A DNA stretch of 64,000 nucleotides, taken from assembly GCF_021018745.1 (NCBI RefSeq), contig NZ_CP063845.1:4340001-4404000 (forward strand). The letters are read 5' to 3'. Each line of letters starts with the position of its first letter. Within the stretch, counting starts at the first letter, position 1. The notes under the pieces were generated by a model. It saw only the letters and a program-made list of their open reading frames with translations. It was not told the DNA's origin and made no database searches. The stretch is from Gloeobacter morelensis MG652769. GTDB lineage: Bacteria; Cyanobacteriota; Cyanobacteriia; Gloeobacterales; Gloeobacteraceae. Shown here piece by piece: positions 46,001 to 54,841 of the stretch. Position numbers and translations under genes: made by a program.

Positions 46001-49000
46001 GTGGCGGCGGCGGTGGCCGGGGGCAGCAGCCCCTCGGTGAAGACCGGCTACGGTTACAGTCCTTTTGGAACCGTCAGCACCGCCAGCGGCAGCCCGGCGA
46101 GCGCCAACGCCTTCCAGTTTGCCGGGGCGCAAAAGGACGCCTCGGGATTGATCTATCTGCGCAACCGGTACTACTCGCCGAAGTTGCAGCGCTTTATCAG
46201 CGAAGACCCGATCGGTTTTGGCGGGGGAGATACCAACCTGTACCGCTATGTCGGGAACACCCCGCATACGGACAACGACCCGACGGGCCTGCGGCAAAGC
46301 GGCCACGCGGCCCGCGGGGTCAGTTCGGTATACGGCCTGCGCGCGAACACTGCGGCGCCTCAAGCCGCAGCCCGCAGGCCCGCCCCGGTCCCGGCCGCAG
46401 CGGTGGCGCGTCTTTCCCCCGCGCAGCGCCCTCCGGCCGCCCCGTCCCAGTTGGCCCAGGCAGCTACTCCCCCAGCGGCTCCGGCAGCCACTCCCCCAGC
46501 AGCCCCGGTGACGCTCCACAGCCGACCCGCCGCTCCGGTCCCGCCGCAACAGGCCGCTTCCGCGTCGGGAAAAAGCCCTGCGGCACGCTGGCGAAACGCT
46601 TCGAAGCAGTCGGGCGCTACCGAGAACAGCGTCGGGACTTACAGCCTCACCGCCGGGACCACCATTCCCATCCCCTTGTTTTTCGAGTGCTTCGGATGCA
46701 GCCAACCGGTCGATCTGCGCATCGACGGCGGCCTGCCGTCGGGTGCTTCCGGCAGTTTCCAGCCTGATCCGCTCAATGTCTCACCGGTGTATTCGCTCTA
46801 CGAGTTTGCGCTGATCATCGCCACCTCGACCACCACGCCACCGGGCACCTACACCGTCACTTTCTCCGCCACCAGCTCAGAAATCGGCACGGTCACCTCG
46901 ACGCTGCAGCTGCAGGTACAGCCAACCCCCAGCCAGACGATCACCGCAGGCGGGTCGGCCACCTACCCTTTCTTTTACAACTGTCCGCCGGAGTGTCCGC
47001 CCGCCAGTCTGAGCGTGTCGGGATTGCCCTCCGGCGCCGGCGGCAGCTTCAATCCCAACCCGGTCTCGGCGGGCCAGAATTCGACGCTGACGGTGACGAC
47101 GCCCAGCAACCTCGCCCCCGGCACCTACACGCTCACCATCAACGGCAGCGCCAGCGGGGTGACGATCTATCCACTGCCGGTGTTTTTGACCGTCAACGCC
47201 GCTCCCACCGTGGCGCTCTCGGTCGCTCCCACCAGTGCGACGGTCAACCAGGGTGCCACGGCCAGCTACACGATCAACCTGGCACGCAGCAATTTCACCG
47301 GCCCCGTCGAACTGTCGGTAAACGGTTTGCCTTCCGGCGCCCTCGCTTCGATCGCTCCTTACCCGACGACGGGCAACAGTTCGACGCTGACGATCACCAC
47401 CGACAGCAGCACAGCAGCCGGTACCTGGCCGCTTACGATAAACGGCACAGCCTCGGGTGCATCGGTCGCCTCGGCTTCGGCAAGTTTGACGGTCAATCCG
47501 CCTCCCAATGTGGTCCTTTCCGCCACTCCTGCCAGTTCGACAGTTTTTCAGGGCTCGACGGCCACCTACACCGTCAACCTGGCGCGCACGAACTTTTCAG
47601 GCAATGTCGACCTCTCGGTGAGTGGTTTGCCTTCAGGAGCGACGGCCACCATCAGCCCGGACAACACCACCGACAGCAGCGCCACTTTGACGGTGACCAC
47701 CAGCACCGGCACCGCCGTCGGCGCAAAGACGCTCACGATCAGCGGTACTGCCTCGGGGGCCACGGTTAGTGCGACCACGGTCAACCTCACGGTCAACCAG
47801 CGTTACTTTGGGAATCTCGATGGCGTCACCTGCAGTGCCATCAGCGGCTGGGCGCTCGACCAATCGCAAATCACCACCCCTATCAGCGTCGATATTTTTG
47901 CCGACGGCCTGCTCCAGAGCACCGTGCTTGCCGACGGCTTCCGTCCGGATGTCGGTGCCATTTACGGTAATGACTACCACGGCTTCAGTCTGAGCACGCC
48001 CGCCTCACTATTCGACGGGGCAGCCCACAGCATCGATGCCTTTATTGCCGGTACGGGCATCCGGCTGGGCAGTGCTCCCAAGACCCTCACCTGTGCCCCT
48101 CCGGCCGTGGCTCTCAGTGCCACTCCCACCACGGCAACGGTCAACCAGGGGGCGACCGCCAGCTATACCGTCAACTTGGCGCGCACCAATTACACCGGCT
48201 CGGTGGACCTGTCGGTGAGCGGTTTGCCTGCCGGCGCCCTCAGCTCGCTCGCCCCGGATCCGACCACAGGCACCAGTGCGGCCCTGACGATCACCACCGA
48301 CACCACCACCGACACCGGGGCGAGCACTCTGACGATTGGCGGCACCGCCTCGGGGGCGGCGGTGAGCCCAGCGACTGTCAGCCTGACGGTCAATGCCGCT
48401 CCGAAGGTGACTTTGTCGGCCACCCCCACCAGTGCCACGGTGCTCCAGGGGGCAACCGCCACCTACACCGTCAATCTGACGCGCACCAACTTCACCGGTG
48501 CAGTCGATTTGTCGGTCAGCGGTCTACCTACGGGTGCGACGGCCACCCTTAGCCCGGACAACACCACGGCCGGCAGTGCCACTTTGACGGTGACCACCAG
48601 CACCGGTACCGCCGTCGGCACCAAGACCCTCACAATCAGCGGTACTGCCTCCGGGGCGACGGTCAGCTCGACCACGGTCAACCTCACGGTCAACCAGCGT
48701 TACTTTGGGAATCTCGATGGCGTCACCTGCAGTGCCATCAGCGGCTGGGCGCTCGATCAATCGCAAATCACCACACCCATCAGTGTCGATATTTTTGCCG
48801 ATGGTGTCTTGAACACGACGGTGCTCGCCAACGGCTTCCGTCCGGATGTCGGCGCCATCTACGGCAATGACTACCACGGCTTCAGCTTGAGCACGCCCGC
48901 CTCACTGTTCGACGGGGCGGCGCACAGCATCGATGTGTTCATTGCCGGGACAGGCATCCGGCTGGGCAATTCTCCCAAGACTCTCACCTGTGCCGCTCCG

Positions 49001-50926
49001 GCCGTGGCCCTCAGTGCGACGCCCACCACGGCCACGGTCAACCAAGGCACGACCGCCACCTACACCGTCAATCTGACGCGCAGCAACTTCACAGGCTCAG
49101 TCGATTTGTCGGTGAGTGGTTTGCCCCCAGGAGCGACCGCCACCTTCAGCTCTGACCCGACGACCGCCAACAGCGTCACCCTCAGTGTGGCGACCAGTAC
49201 TGCCACGGCCACCGGCGCTAAGACCCTGACCATTGGCGGCACCGCCTCGGGAGCGACCATCACCCCGACGACCGTCAGCCTGACGGTCAATGCCGCTCCC
49301 ACCGTGGTTTTGAGTGCCACCCCCACCAGTGCGACCGTCAATCAGGGGGCGGCCGCCAGCTACTTCATCAATCTCACCCGCAGCAATTTCACCGGCTCGG
49401 TGGACTTGAATCTCAGCGGTCTACCTTCGGGAGCGACCGCCAGCTTCACTGCCGACCCGACGACGGGCACCGCGGTCACCTTGAACGTGGCGACGACCAC
49501 TTCCACCGCCACCGGCACCAAGACCTTGACCCTTGGTGGTACCGCCTCGGGAGCGACCATCACCCCGACGACCGTCAATCTGACGGTCAACGCCGCTCCG
49601 AAGGTGACTTTGTCGGTCTCCCCAGCTACTGCCACCGTTGCCCAGGGCGGGTCGGTGCCTTTGACGGTCACGCTGACGCGCACCAACTTCACCGGTGCAG
49701 TGGACCTGAACTTCAAAGGTTTGCCTTCTGGGGCAACCGCCAGTTTCAATCCCGACAACACCACCGCGACCAGTTCAACCCTGACGGTCAGTGCTAACCC
49801 GACGGCGGCTCCTGGCAGTTACACACTGAGCATCACAGGCAGTGCTTCAGGAGCCACGGTGACGGGCACCTCTGCCTCGGTCTCGATCACCGCCACGGGG
49901 GCACCACCTGCGGCCCAACTCGACTTGAAGCTGGCCGCCGAGCAGATTGACTTGACGGCGGGAGTGCCTGATTGGTTGGGGTTTGTGCCGGTGCTCGGTT
50001 CGGCTTTGCAGGCGCTCGGTGATTTTCAGGCGGGTCGCACCGGTTGGGGCATCGTCAACACACTGCTGGCGATTTCTGACTTGTTCCCGGCCAAAGCGTT
50101 GACCACTGCGGCGGCGCGGGCGGGATTGCGCGGAGTGGGTCGGGCGGTGGTGGCTGGGTGCACTTGCTTCGCGGCGGGCACGCTGGTGGCCACCGAAGTA
50201 GGAGCCAAACCTATCGAGCGAGTTGAACCGGGCGAAAAAGTCTTGGCCAAAAATGAGCACACCGGCGAGCAGACATTGCGCAGGGTCAAGAGTACCTTTC
50301 AGTTTGACGAACGGCCCGTCTACCGGTTGGAGTTGCGCGAAACCGATGGGGCTGGTGAGCGTGATGCGCTGACGGTGACCGGCGAGCATCCGTTCTTCCT
50401 GCAGGACAAGGGCTGGACACCGGCAGAGCGACTGAAGAGCGGAGATCGGGTGCAGGCAGCTGATGGAGGCTGGCTGCGGGTAACCGGACTGGCGGCACAA
50501 GAGCAGGCGCGGAAAACGTACAATTTGGAGGTCGAGGGGGACTACTCCTTCTTCGTCGGCGACACCCAAGCCTGGGTACACAACGCTTGCCCCAATCCCT
50601 TTGGTAAGCTCGGTGATCCCGTTACTCAGAAAACTGCAAATAGTGTAATTTCAGATCTCCAAGCAAGGGGATTTACGCGAGTTCGACAAGAAGTTCCCTT
50701 TGCTAAAGGTCCTTTTGGAACAAGGAACAGGTTTGTAGATATCATCGGCACAAATCCGGCTACAGGCGAGTCTCTTTTGATCCAAATTGGCAAAGTTACA
50801 AAGCGCGGAGTGCCAGTTATTCGTGAAAGAAGAGCTTTGGACGACATAATCTTTTCTCCAACCATTAGGGAATTCCCCAGCTCGCGTATAATCTTTGTCG
50901 AGAAGGGTAAACTTGGGCTTCCTTGA
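43013..50926 (+). CDS. Secreted RHS-repeat polymorphic toxin with Ig-like stalk, HINT domain and toxin tip
   Basis: About 2,637 residues. A signal peptide ('VMTCNQLILPASAAVDVTQG') is followed by YD/RHS repeats to about residue 1090, closing with the RHS-core end '..RFISEDPIGFGGGDTNLY' and 'DNDPTGL'. A Pro/Ala linker, two divergent and about seven similar ~100-residue Ig-like repeats, and two copies of a 'GNLDGVTCSAISGWALDQS' domain follow. A HINT domain begins at 'CTCFAAGTLVATEVGAKPIE' and ends 'QAWVHN'. The last 113 residues are the tip, with 'RNRFVDIIGTNP..LIQIGK' suggesting a nuclease-like fold. GTG 43007 is an alternative start. The immunity gene is 22 bases downstream. Confidence 0.92.
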   Translation: MVSRSIGFFARKLFSLLVIFVMTCNQLILPASAAVDVTQGFYSYDTVDLTLGGTYPLYVWRHYQSANQDGTPIGNRPGPFGLGTHMGLYSLRAETVSLEGKTQVRLWMPTGGQQYFVNSVTPGLYANQNPSDPIRGTVEVAGEEITLTVESGTKLKFRAKADGTRTLESIANRFGKAITLSYSGSKLTQVTDPFGRYIAFKYENTTFPSQVTRAELFDDGGQSFGFVKYAYNSAGDLKTFTNAIDGKSVATVGGTRVAKGQTQYTYNNHYLQTIKEPRGIVKLTNTYGNYNTTGTAGKVTQQKLPGAKSTVTSDDIINRYVYNPDNTVVNDTRNQTAGEITVAFDPEKQNVTQVSHAFDGSSISMGYDSDSNLLNSFVNTFDQATSFSYVNDTPFYHLSAIELADGSTTDFSFTGPFGQLQQVTSAEQHSTTFTYNPEDDASKGSLQSVADPLPASTEFNAYNSHGQLLESTDGLGRKSTFIYHDEASGGYQDLQSVIDPSGVDRCFNYDKFSRIKEAYFCKFSGQKTLFAYDQLNRVISVTEPKQNNTSRVTKFTYDDNGNVTGVIASNGVTTTYAYNDQDQLASRTEGNRTESYQYNNLGLLEEYIDKKGQITGYTYDAKQRLEKVTFAKGFSSSTALTYSYNEQDKPISITDSSDASGAKDIQFVYETGSSQVGRLKQEITAQGTLDYEYDSVGNLLSVKRGGTALLRYEYANDDASLLAATLGGDASATELRIAFGYDPSGALATITYPGGLSGTFAYNSAGDIASQTFASSAGTLRQIDYSYDYEQSGVNGKGYLKNRTESGTVANARIPGIAVSQSFNYDEIGQLTCTQTNGSATSCPNTGAGVYLTSYDLDGNAVSISNSGTTRNLTYESAPPTNRLTASGSTTVDTDANGNILKDPDAAYVWNARDQLTQVTYGGKTTKFTYDALGRRISATTDGVKTQYVYSGDQLIEENTDGTKKRHLVALGLDSVLASRTGTADEYYLKDALNGSVAAAVAGGSSPSVKTGYGYSPFGTVSTASGSPASANAFQFAGAQKDASGLIYLRNRYYSPKLQRFISEDPIGFGGGDTNLYRYVGNTPHTDNDPTGLRQSGHAARGVSSVYGLRANTAAPQAAARRPAPVPAAAVARLSPAQRPPAAPSQLAQAATPPAAPAATPPAAPVTLHSRPAAPVPPQQAASASGKSPAARWRNASKQSGATENSVGTYSLTAGTTIPIPLFFECFGCSQPVDLRIDGGLPSGASGSFQPDPLNVSPVYSLYEFALIIATSTTTPPGTYTVTFSATSSEIGTVTSTLQLQVQPTPSQTITAGGSATYPFFYNCPPECPPASLSVSGLPSGAGGSFNPNPVSAGQNSTLTVTTPSNLAPGTYTLTINGSASGVTIYPLPVFLTVNAAPTVALSVAPTSATVNQGATASYTINLARSNFTGPVELSVNGLPSGALASIAPYPTTGNSSTLTITTDSSTAAGTWPLTINGTASGASVASASASLTVNPPPNVVLSATPASSTVFQGSTATYTVNLARTNFSGNVDLSVSGLPSGATATISPDNTTDSSATLTVTTSTGTAVGAKTLTISGTASGATVSATTVNLTVNQRYFGNLDGVTCSAISGWALDQSQITTPISVDIFADGLLQSTVLADGFRPDVGAIYGNDYHGFSLSTPASLFDGAAHSIDAFIAGTGIRLGSAPKTLTCAPPAVALSATPTTATVNQGATASYTVNLARTNYTGSVDLSVSGLPAGALSSLAPDPTTGTSAALTITTDTTTDTGASTLTIGGTASGAAVSPATVSLTVNAAPKVTLSATPTSATVLQGATATYTVNLTRTNFTGAVDLSVSGLPTGATATLSPDNTTAGSATLTVTTSTGTAVGTKTLTISGTASGATVSSTTVNLTVNQRYFGNLDGVTCSAISGWALDQSQITTPISVDIFADGVLNTTVLANGFRPDVGAIYGNDYHGFSLSTPASLFDGAAHSIDVFIAGTGIRLGNSPKTLTCAAPAVALSATPTTATVNQGTTATYTVNLTRSNFTGSVDLSVSGLPPGATATFSSDPTTANSVTLSVATSTATATGAKTLTIGGTASGATITPTTVSLTVNAAPTVVLSATPTSATVNQGAAASYFINLTRSNFTGSVDLNLSGLPSGATASFTADPTTGTAVTLNVATTTSTATGTKTLTLGGTASGATITPTTVNLTVNAAPKVTLSVSPATATVAQGGSVPLTVTLTRTNFTGAVDLNFKGLPSGATASFNPDNTTATSSTLTVSANPTAAPGSYTLSITGSASGATVTGTSASVSITATGAPPAAQLDLKLAAEQIDLTAGVPDWLGFVPVLGSALQALGDFQAGRTGWGIVNTLLAISDLFPAKALTTAAARAGLRGVGRAVVAGCTCFAAGTLVATEVGAKPIERVEPGEKVLAKNEHTGEQTLRRVKSTFQFDERPVYRLELRETDGAGERDALTVTGEHPFFLQDKGWTPAERLKSGDRVQAADGGWLRVTGLAAQEQARKTYNLEVEGDYSFFVGDTQAWVHNACPNPFGKLGDPVTQKTANSVISDLQARGFTRVRQEVPFAKGPFGTRNRFVDIIGTNPATGESLLIQIGKVTKRGVPVIRERRALDDIIFSPTIREFPSSRIIFVEKGKLGLP
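47800..49000 (+). repeat. Two near-identical ~290-bp copies of a 'GNLDG' domain within the RHS gene
   Basis: Bases about 47797-48090 and 48694-48987 both encode 'YFGNLDGVTCSAISGWALDQ' through 'GTGIRLG..PKTLTC', with only a few differences. Each is spliced between Ig-like repeats, so the stalk is a tandem of larger ~900-base units made by duplication. Confidence 0.85.
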
Positions 50927-50948
50927 ACCTTAATCTGAGGGATCATAG

Positions 50949-51491
50949 ATGGGTATTCAGGTCAGCTTCTACATGACGCCTCTGGATGAAAGTCGTTTTC
51001 TAGAAGAAATTAAAAAATTTGGGAATTATTCAATAGCTAGGAACACTTTTCGCAATCCAAAGGAGATGCTTGTGGAGCACTCTTCCGCATTAGATTGGAA
51101 GCTAGATGAACAGATGTGGTATTTATTCAGTACCGAGTTTGACTCACAAATCTACACGAAGTTTATCGAGACTATATCAACCTACACCGTTGATTTTGTC
51201 GAATCGGAAGTCATACAGTTTGCCCGATCCCACAAATCCCAAGATTGGCTTAGCAATGGAAGGCTGTGGTACAGTAAAGTGCGTCTATCTGGAGAAAAGA
51301 ACCCGCAATTTCTGTCTTGGGCTAACAGAATAATCAATTTTATCAGAAGGAATTACCAAAAAAAATCCACCGGGATTTACTATGTTGGCCCAGATGCATT
51401 AATGAAGAGTAATGAAGGACATCTTCAACTTGGGCCGAGTTTTGAACCGTCATGGGACGAGATACGAAAAAAACTTGAGTCAGGGCAATAA
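50949..51491 (+). CDS. Candidate immunity protein for tip 1
   Basis: The 180-residue protein ('MGIQVSFYMTPLDESRFLEE') follows the RHS stop by 22 bases. Its DNA is clearly AT-richer than the RHS gene, as usual for toxin-immunity genes. It is rich in aromatic residues and soluble. Position, strand, size and composition define it as the cognate immunity gene; no family is recognised. Confidence 0.75.
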   Translation: MGIQVSFYMTPLDESRFLEEIKKFGNYSIARNTFRNPKEMLVEHSSALDWKLDEQMWYLFSTEFDSQIYTKFIETISTYTVDFVESEVIQFARSHKSQDWLSNGRLWYSKVRLSGEKNPQFLSWANRIINFIRRNYQKKSTGIYYVGPDALMKSNEGHLQLGPSFEPSWDEIRKKLESGQ

Positions 51492-51600
51492 ACTTGCTGA
51501 GTATCTGTGGTTTTTCTCTCAGCAAGTCTGTAGAAACAACTATACTTATAGGAATTTTGGCCCCTCGACTGTGAAGAGGCGGAATCGAATGCTAACAATT

Positions 51601-52563
51601 ACGTCAGTTCGGGTTAAGCATTGAGCTGGTCGGCATCAGACGCCACCGACGGCTTGTTCGGTTTGTGGCAGTAGGCAATCAACCCACACACCAGGTTCAC
51701 CAAAAAATTCACTTCGCTGCGATGGCGGGTGTGCTCTATCTGCGAAATGTTCTTCAACTGGTCATTGATTGCTTCGATGATCCCGCGCTTGCGCAACAGC
51801 AGTTTGTCCGTCATCACCATCAGCCGATTGGTCATCTTGCGCCGCAACTTGGTGATCAGCGCCATGCCCAGCTCCTCGCGCAATTGCCTGCCAAGCTTGC
51901 TGCTGATGTAGCCGCGGTCGCCAAACACTTTGCCGTGCAAGTCTTTGAGCAGTTCAGGCACAGGCTTGCGATCGTCAGTGTTCCCAGCCGTCACGCTCAT
52001 CGCCAGCAATTCGCCGCGCTCATTGACCACCAAGTGCAGCTTGAAGCCGTAAAACCAGCCCACCGAGCTTTTGCCCCAGGCGGCCAGACCGACAAAGACT
52101 TTGTGGGCGTGGACGCGGCGCACATGGCAGACGGCAAGTGGAGTCGAATCGATAAAACTGATGCCGGTGCAGGGGCCAAAACAGTGGCGCAGGTAGGCAC
52201 TGAGCGGCATAAGGGTAGAGGGCATCCACTCGACGAAGCGCGCGTAGCTGACCAGTCCAGGAAAAGCGCTTCGCCAGTAAGCGCAGACCATTTCGGTGTA
52301 GAAGGCCTTGAAGTGGCGGTAGGCGGATTGGTGAAAAGCAATCAGAATCGTCAGGATTTCGCTGAGGCAGAGTCGGCGTGGCCGTCGCCTGTGTCGCAGG
52401 CCATCGTCGAGCAATTGTTGCTGCCAGAGCGGTTCGAAGCGTTGGCAGAAGTCATCGACATGGCAAAAGAGCGCTTCTAGACTGGGCATAGCGAGCGGTC
52501 CGTGGCTTGTGATGTGCTAATCCCAGCCTAGGCGGACCGCCTTTCCTTATCCCGAACTGACGT
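51601..52563 (-). mobile_element. Complete IS982-family insertion sequence
   Basis: Ends carry an 18-base inverted repeat with one mismatch (acgtcagttcggg-t/a-taag). Both sides are flanked by the 8-base target duplication taacaatt (51593-51600 and 52564-52571). The element is 963 bases and contains one full transposase gene, so it appears recently inserted. Confidence 0.9.
51614..52489 (-). CDS. IS982-family transposase
   Basis: The 291-residue protein has the IS982 DDE pattern: '[11 protein letters not shown]' (first Asp), '[20 protein letters not shown]' (second Asp), and '[20 protein letters not shown]' (Glu). The frame is intact from '[20 protein letters not shown]' to the stop near the left inverted repeat. 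The element lies between immunity gene 1 and the second cassette. Confidence 0.93.
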   Translation of the reverse strand: MPSLEALFCHVDDFCQRFEPLWQQQLLDDGLRHRRRPRRLCLSEILTILIAFHQSAYRHFKAFYTEMVCAYWRSAFPGLVSYARFVEWMPSTLMPLSAYLRHCFGPCTGISFIDSTPLAVCHVRRVHAHKVFVGLAAWGKSSVGWFYGFKLHLVVNERGELLAMSVTAGNTDDRKPVPELLKDLHGKVFGDRGYISSKLGRQLREELGMALITKLRRKMTNRLMVMTDKLLLRKRGIIEAINDQLKNISQIEHTRHRSEVNFLVNLVCGLIAYCHKPNKPSVASDADQLNA

Positions 52564-52635
52564 TAACAATTGACTTCGGTAGGGTTTAGGGCAACAACTG
52601 CCGTGGACCCTTAAGCGCGAGGGTCTCCGACACCG

Positions 52636-52765
52636 CGTTGATCAATGGCACGAATCTGAACAACCTCAACTCCGTGACCGTCAACGGGGTGGCGGCCTAC
52701 GTGGTGGCAGTGAGCGCCACCCAGATCCAGGTCTCGCTGCCGGAGAACATCACGACCGGACCGTA
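52636..52765 (+). pseudogene. IPT/TIG-domain fragment
   Basis: A plus-strand frame reads 'INGTNLNNLNSVTVNGVAAY' and 'VSATQIQVSLPENITTGP', the end of an IPT/TIG Ig-like domain, then meets a stop. Restoring one G at about 52764 would join it to 'VVVKVAGVNLTAAASFKV', the first residues of the next cassette ORF. It is a remnant of a different stalk. Confidence 0.65.
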
Positions 52766-54199
52766 GTGGTCAAGGTCGCTGGAGTCAACCTGACGGCCGC
52801 TGCCAGTTTCAAAGTCCACACTTCGAGCGCTCCTCCTTCGGCACACCTGGATTTGGTTGGAGTGTTGGGAGCTGCGGTGACCCCGACCACCGTCAATCTG
52901 ACGGTCAACGCCGCTCCGAAGGTGGTGTTGTCAGTCTCCCCGACCACCGCCACCCTTGCCCAGGGTGCCTCGGTACCTTTGACCGTCACGCTGACGCGCA
53001 CCAACTTTACCGGTGCGGTGGACCTGAACTTCAAAGGTTTGCCTTCCGGGGCAACCGCCAGTTTCAATCCCGACAACACCACCGCTAGCACTTCGACGCT
53101 GACGGTCAGTGCCAATCCGACGGCTGCACCCGGAAGCTACACACTGACCATTAGCGGCAGTGCTTCAGGAGCCACGGTGACGGGCACCTCTGCCGCGGTC
53201 TCGATCACCGCCACCGGGGCACCACCTGCGGCTCAGGCGGATCTCAAGCTGGCCACTGAACAGATTGACTTGACGGCGGGAGTGCCTGGTTGGTTGGGCT
53301 TCGTGCCAGTGATTGGTTCGGCTTTGCAGGCGATTGGGGATTTTCAGGCCGGTCGCACCGGTTGGGGAATCTTCAACGCTTTGTTGGCGATTTCTGACTT
53401 GTTCCCGGCCAAGGCGCTGACGTCTTTGGCGGTGAAGGGGGCGGCACGGGCAGGATTGCGCGGAGTAGGTCGGGCGGTGGTGGCTGGGTGCGCCTGTTTT
53501 GCAGCGGGCACGTTGGTGGCCACCGAAGTCGGAGCCAAACCTATCGAGCAAGTCGAGCCGGGCGAGAACGTCCTGGCCAGGAACGAGCACACCGGCGAGC
53601 AGTCTTTGCGAAGAGTGAAGAGCACCTTCCAGTTTGACGATAGGCCCGTCTACCGGCTGGAGTTGCAGGAGGAGGCGGGTGGAGAACAAGACCGCGATGC
53701 GCTAACGGTGACCGGCGAGCACCCGTTCTTCCTCAAAGACAAGGGCTGGACAGCCGCAGACAAGCTGCAAGCCGGGGATCAAGTGCAGGCGGCTGACGGC
53801 AAGTGGCTGCGGGTGGCCGGACTGGCAGCACAAGAGCAAACGCGGAGGACTTACAATCTGGAGGTCGAGGGGGACCACACCTTCTTCGTCGGCGACACTC
53901 AAGCCTGGGTGCACAACGAGTGTCTGCCGACCGGCTTGGCTTCTGAATACTTAGATGTAACGAAGCGTAGCAGCGATGTAAGAAACGTCAAAACGGATAT
54001 ATCCCTTGATGAATTTAGGGAGAACCTGTTGGATAGTGGATTCGCCGAACTGCCGACGATCAAGGCATCGAAAGGAGATATATTACCCTTCGCAAAAGGG
54101 GATACTGTGTACTATCTCCGCGGTTTTTCGAAATCTGGTCCCCCAACTACCGAACTCCTAGTCAACGGTCAGCGGGTACTAAAGTTGCGGCTTAAATAG
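52766..54199 (+). CDS. Silent cassette 2: Ig-like repeat, HINT domain, unknown tip
   Basis: The 477-residue frame starts at GTG 52766 without signal peptide or clear ribosome site. It has an IPT-stalk tail, one Ig-like repeat ('KVVLSVSPTTATLAQG'), the conserved pre-HINT region ('DLTAGVPGWLGFVPVIGSAL'), HINT from 'CACFAAGTLVATEVG' to 'QAWVHN' (Asn at 53915-53917), and a 93-residue tip, 'ECLPTGLASEYLDVTKRSSD' onward. The tip has no family I recognise. Lack of RHS core and signal means it is probably a donor module, not an expressed effector. Confidence 0.8.
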   Translation: MVKVAGVNLTAAASFKVHTSSAPPSAHLDLVGVLGAAVTPTTVNLTVNAAPKVVLSVSPTTATLAQGASVPLTVTLTRTNFTGAVDLNFKGLPSGATASFNPDNTTASTSTLTVSANPTAAPGSYTLTISGSASGATVTGTSAAVSITATGAPPAAQADLKLATEQIDLTAGVPGWLGFVPVIGSALQAIGDFQAGRTGWGIFNALLAISDLFPAKALTSLAVKGAARAGLRGVGRAVVAGCACFAAGTLVATEVGAKPIEQVEPGENVLARNEHTGEQSLRRVKSTFQFDDRPVYRLELQEEAGGEQDRDALTVTGEHPFFLKDKGWTAADKLQAGDQVQAADGKWLRVAGLAAQEQTRRTYNLEVEGDHTFFVGDTQAWVHNECLPTGLASEYLDVTKRSSDVRNVKTDISLDEFRENLLDSGFAELPTIKASKGDILPFAKGDTVYYLRGFSKSGPPTTELLVNGQRVLKLRLK

Positions 54200-54211
54200 C
54201 TGGAGAAATAC

Positions 54212-54766
54212 ATGCCCTATATCACTGACCCAGACAGGTTCATTGCCCTTTATTCCATCGCAAAGAAATTCCCTGGCATTGACAAAGCAGAAGATCCTGT
54301 TTTTGCCAAAACATCCATTTTCTTTGACCCTGATAACTTGCTGTCTAAGGGGTTTTTCGCTTTCCTGAAAGAGGCATTAACAATCAGTGCCGACAGATCT
54401 TTCGTGTACATAATGGTGGACCCGGATCCACTAGAAGGCATCATCAGGCATGGAGAGAGGACAGGAACCTTCCTTCAACTCTACGATACCTACCCAGCGG
54501 TGGGGTTCACGACCGAGGATACCGAATCCGACTACTATCCGACGTTGGGGGGTATTTCAGCCCCCCCTATTGTATTTGTCGCCTCGGTGTACGCAGTTTT
54601 TCCACCCTCCTTACGCTGGTGGATCTACGGAGACGTGGAGCTTGAGGTTGCCTACCTTCACAGCCCGTACTCAACAGTATTCGACCGCATTCAAGCCGCA
54701 TACGGATCCAACGTTATGCCGGTGGAGGAAGTGTTGGAGGCGGTGAAGCGTTTGCACGAAGGGTAG
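54212..54766 (+). CDS. Candidate immunity protein for tip 2
   Basis: The 184-residue protein ('MPYITDPDRFIALYSIAKKF') begins 12 bases after the cassette-2 stop. Sequence includes 'SFVYIMVDPDPLEGIIRHGE' and a Tyr/Pro-rich middle; it looks soluble, acidic and encoded by AT-richer DNA. Recognised by position only. Confidence 0.7.
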   Translation: MPYITDPDRFIALYSIAKKFPGIDKAEDPVFAKTSIFFDPDNLLSKGFFAFLKEALTISADRSFVYIMVDPDPLEGIIRHGERTGTFLQLYDTYPAVGFTTEDTESDYYPTLGGISAPPIVFVASVYAVFPPSLRWWIYGDVELEVAYLHSPYSTVFDRIQAAYGSNVMPVEEVLEAVKRLHEG

Positions 54767-54841
54767 AACCCGCCCAAGTCTACACGGGCGGATAGAGCTG
54801 CACTGCAACCGAGCAACTGAAGCTGGGGAAAAGCGGCCGGG

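Noticed and set aside
49360-49764. Minus-strand ORFs repeated across the stalk (also at 47566, 48463, 49060, 52750, 55217, 55517, 62674)
   Set aside because: They recur wherever the plus-strand Ig-like repeats recur and are complementary shadows of them, caused by the periodic GC-rich code.
46290-50150. CRISPR-like periodic repeats
   Set aside because: The ~300-base periodicity is from coding Ig-like repeats; no short repeats with unique spacers exist here or elsewhere in the window.
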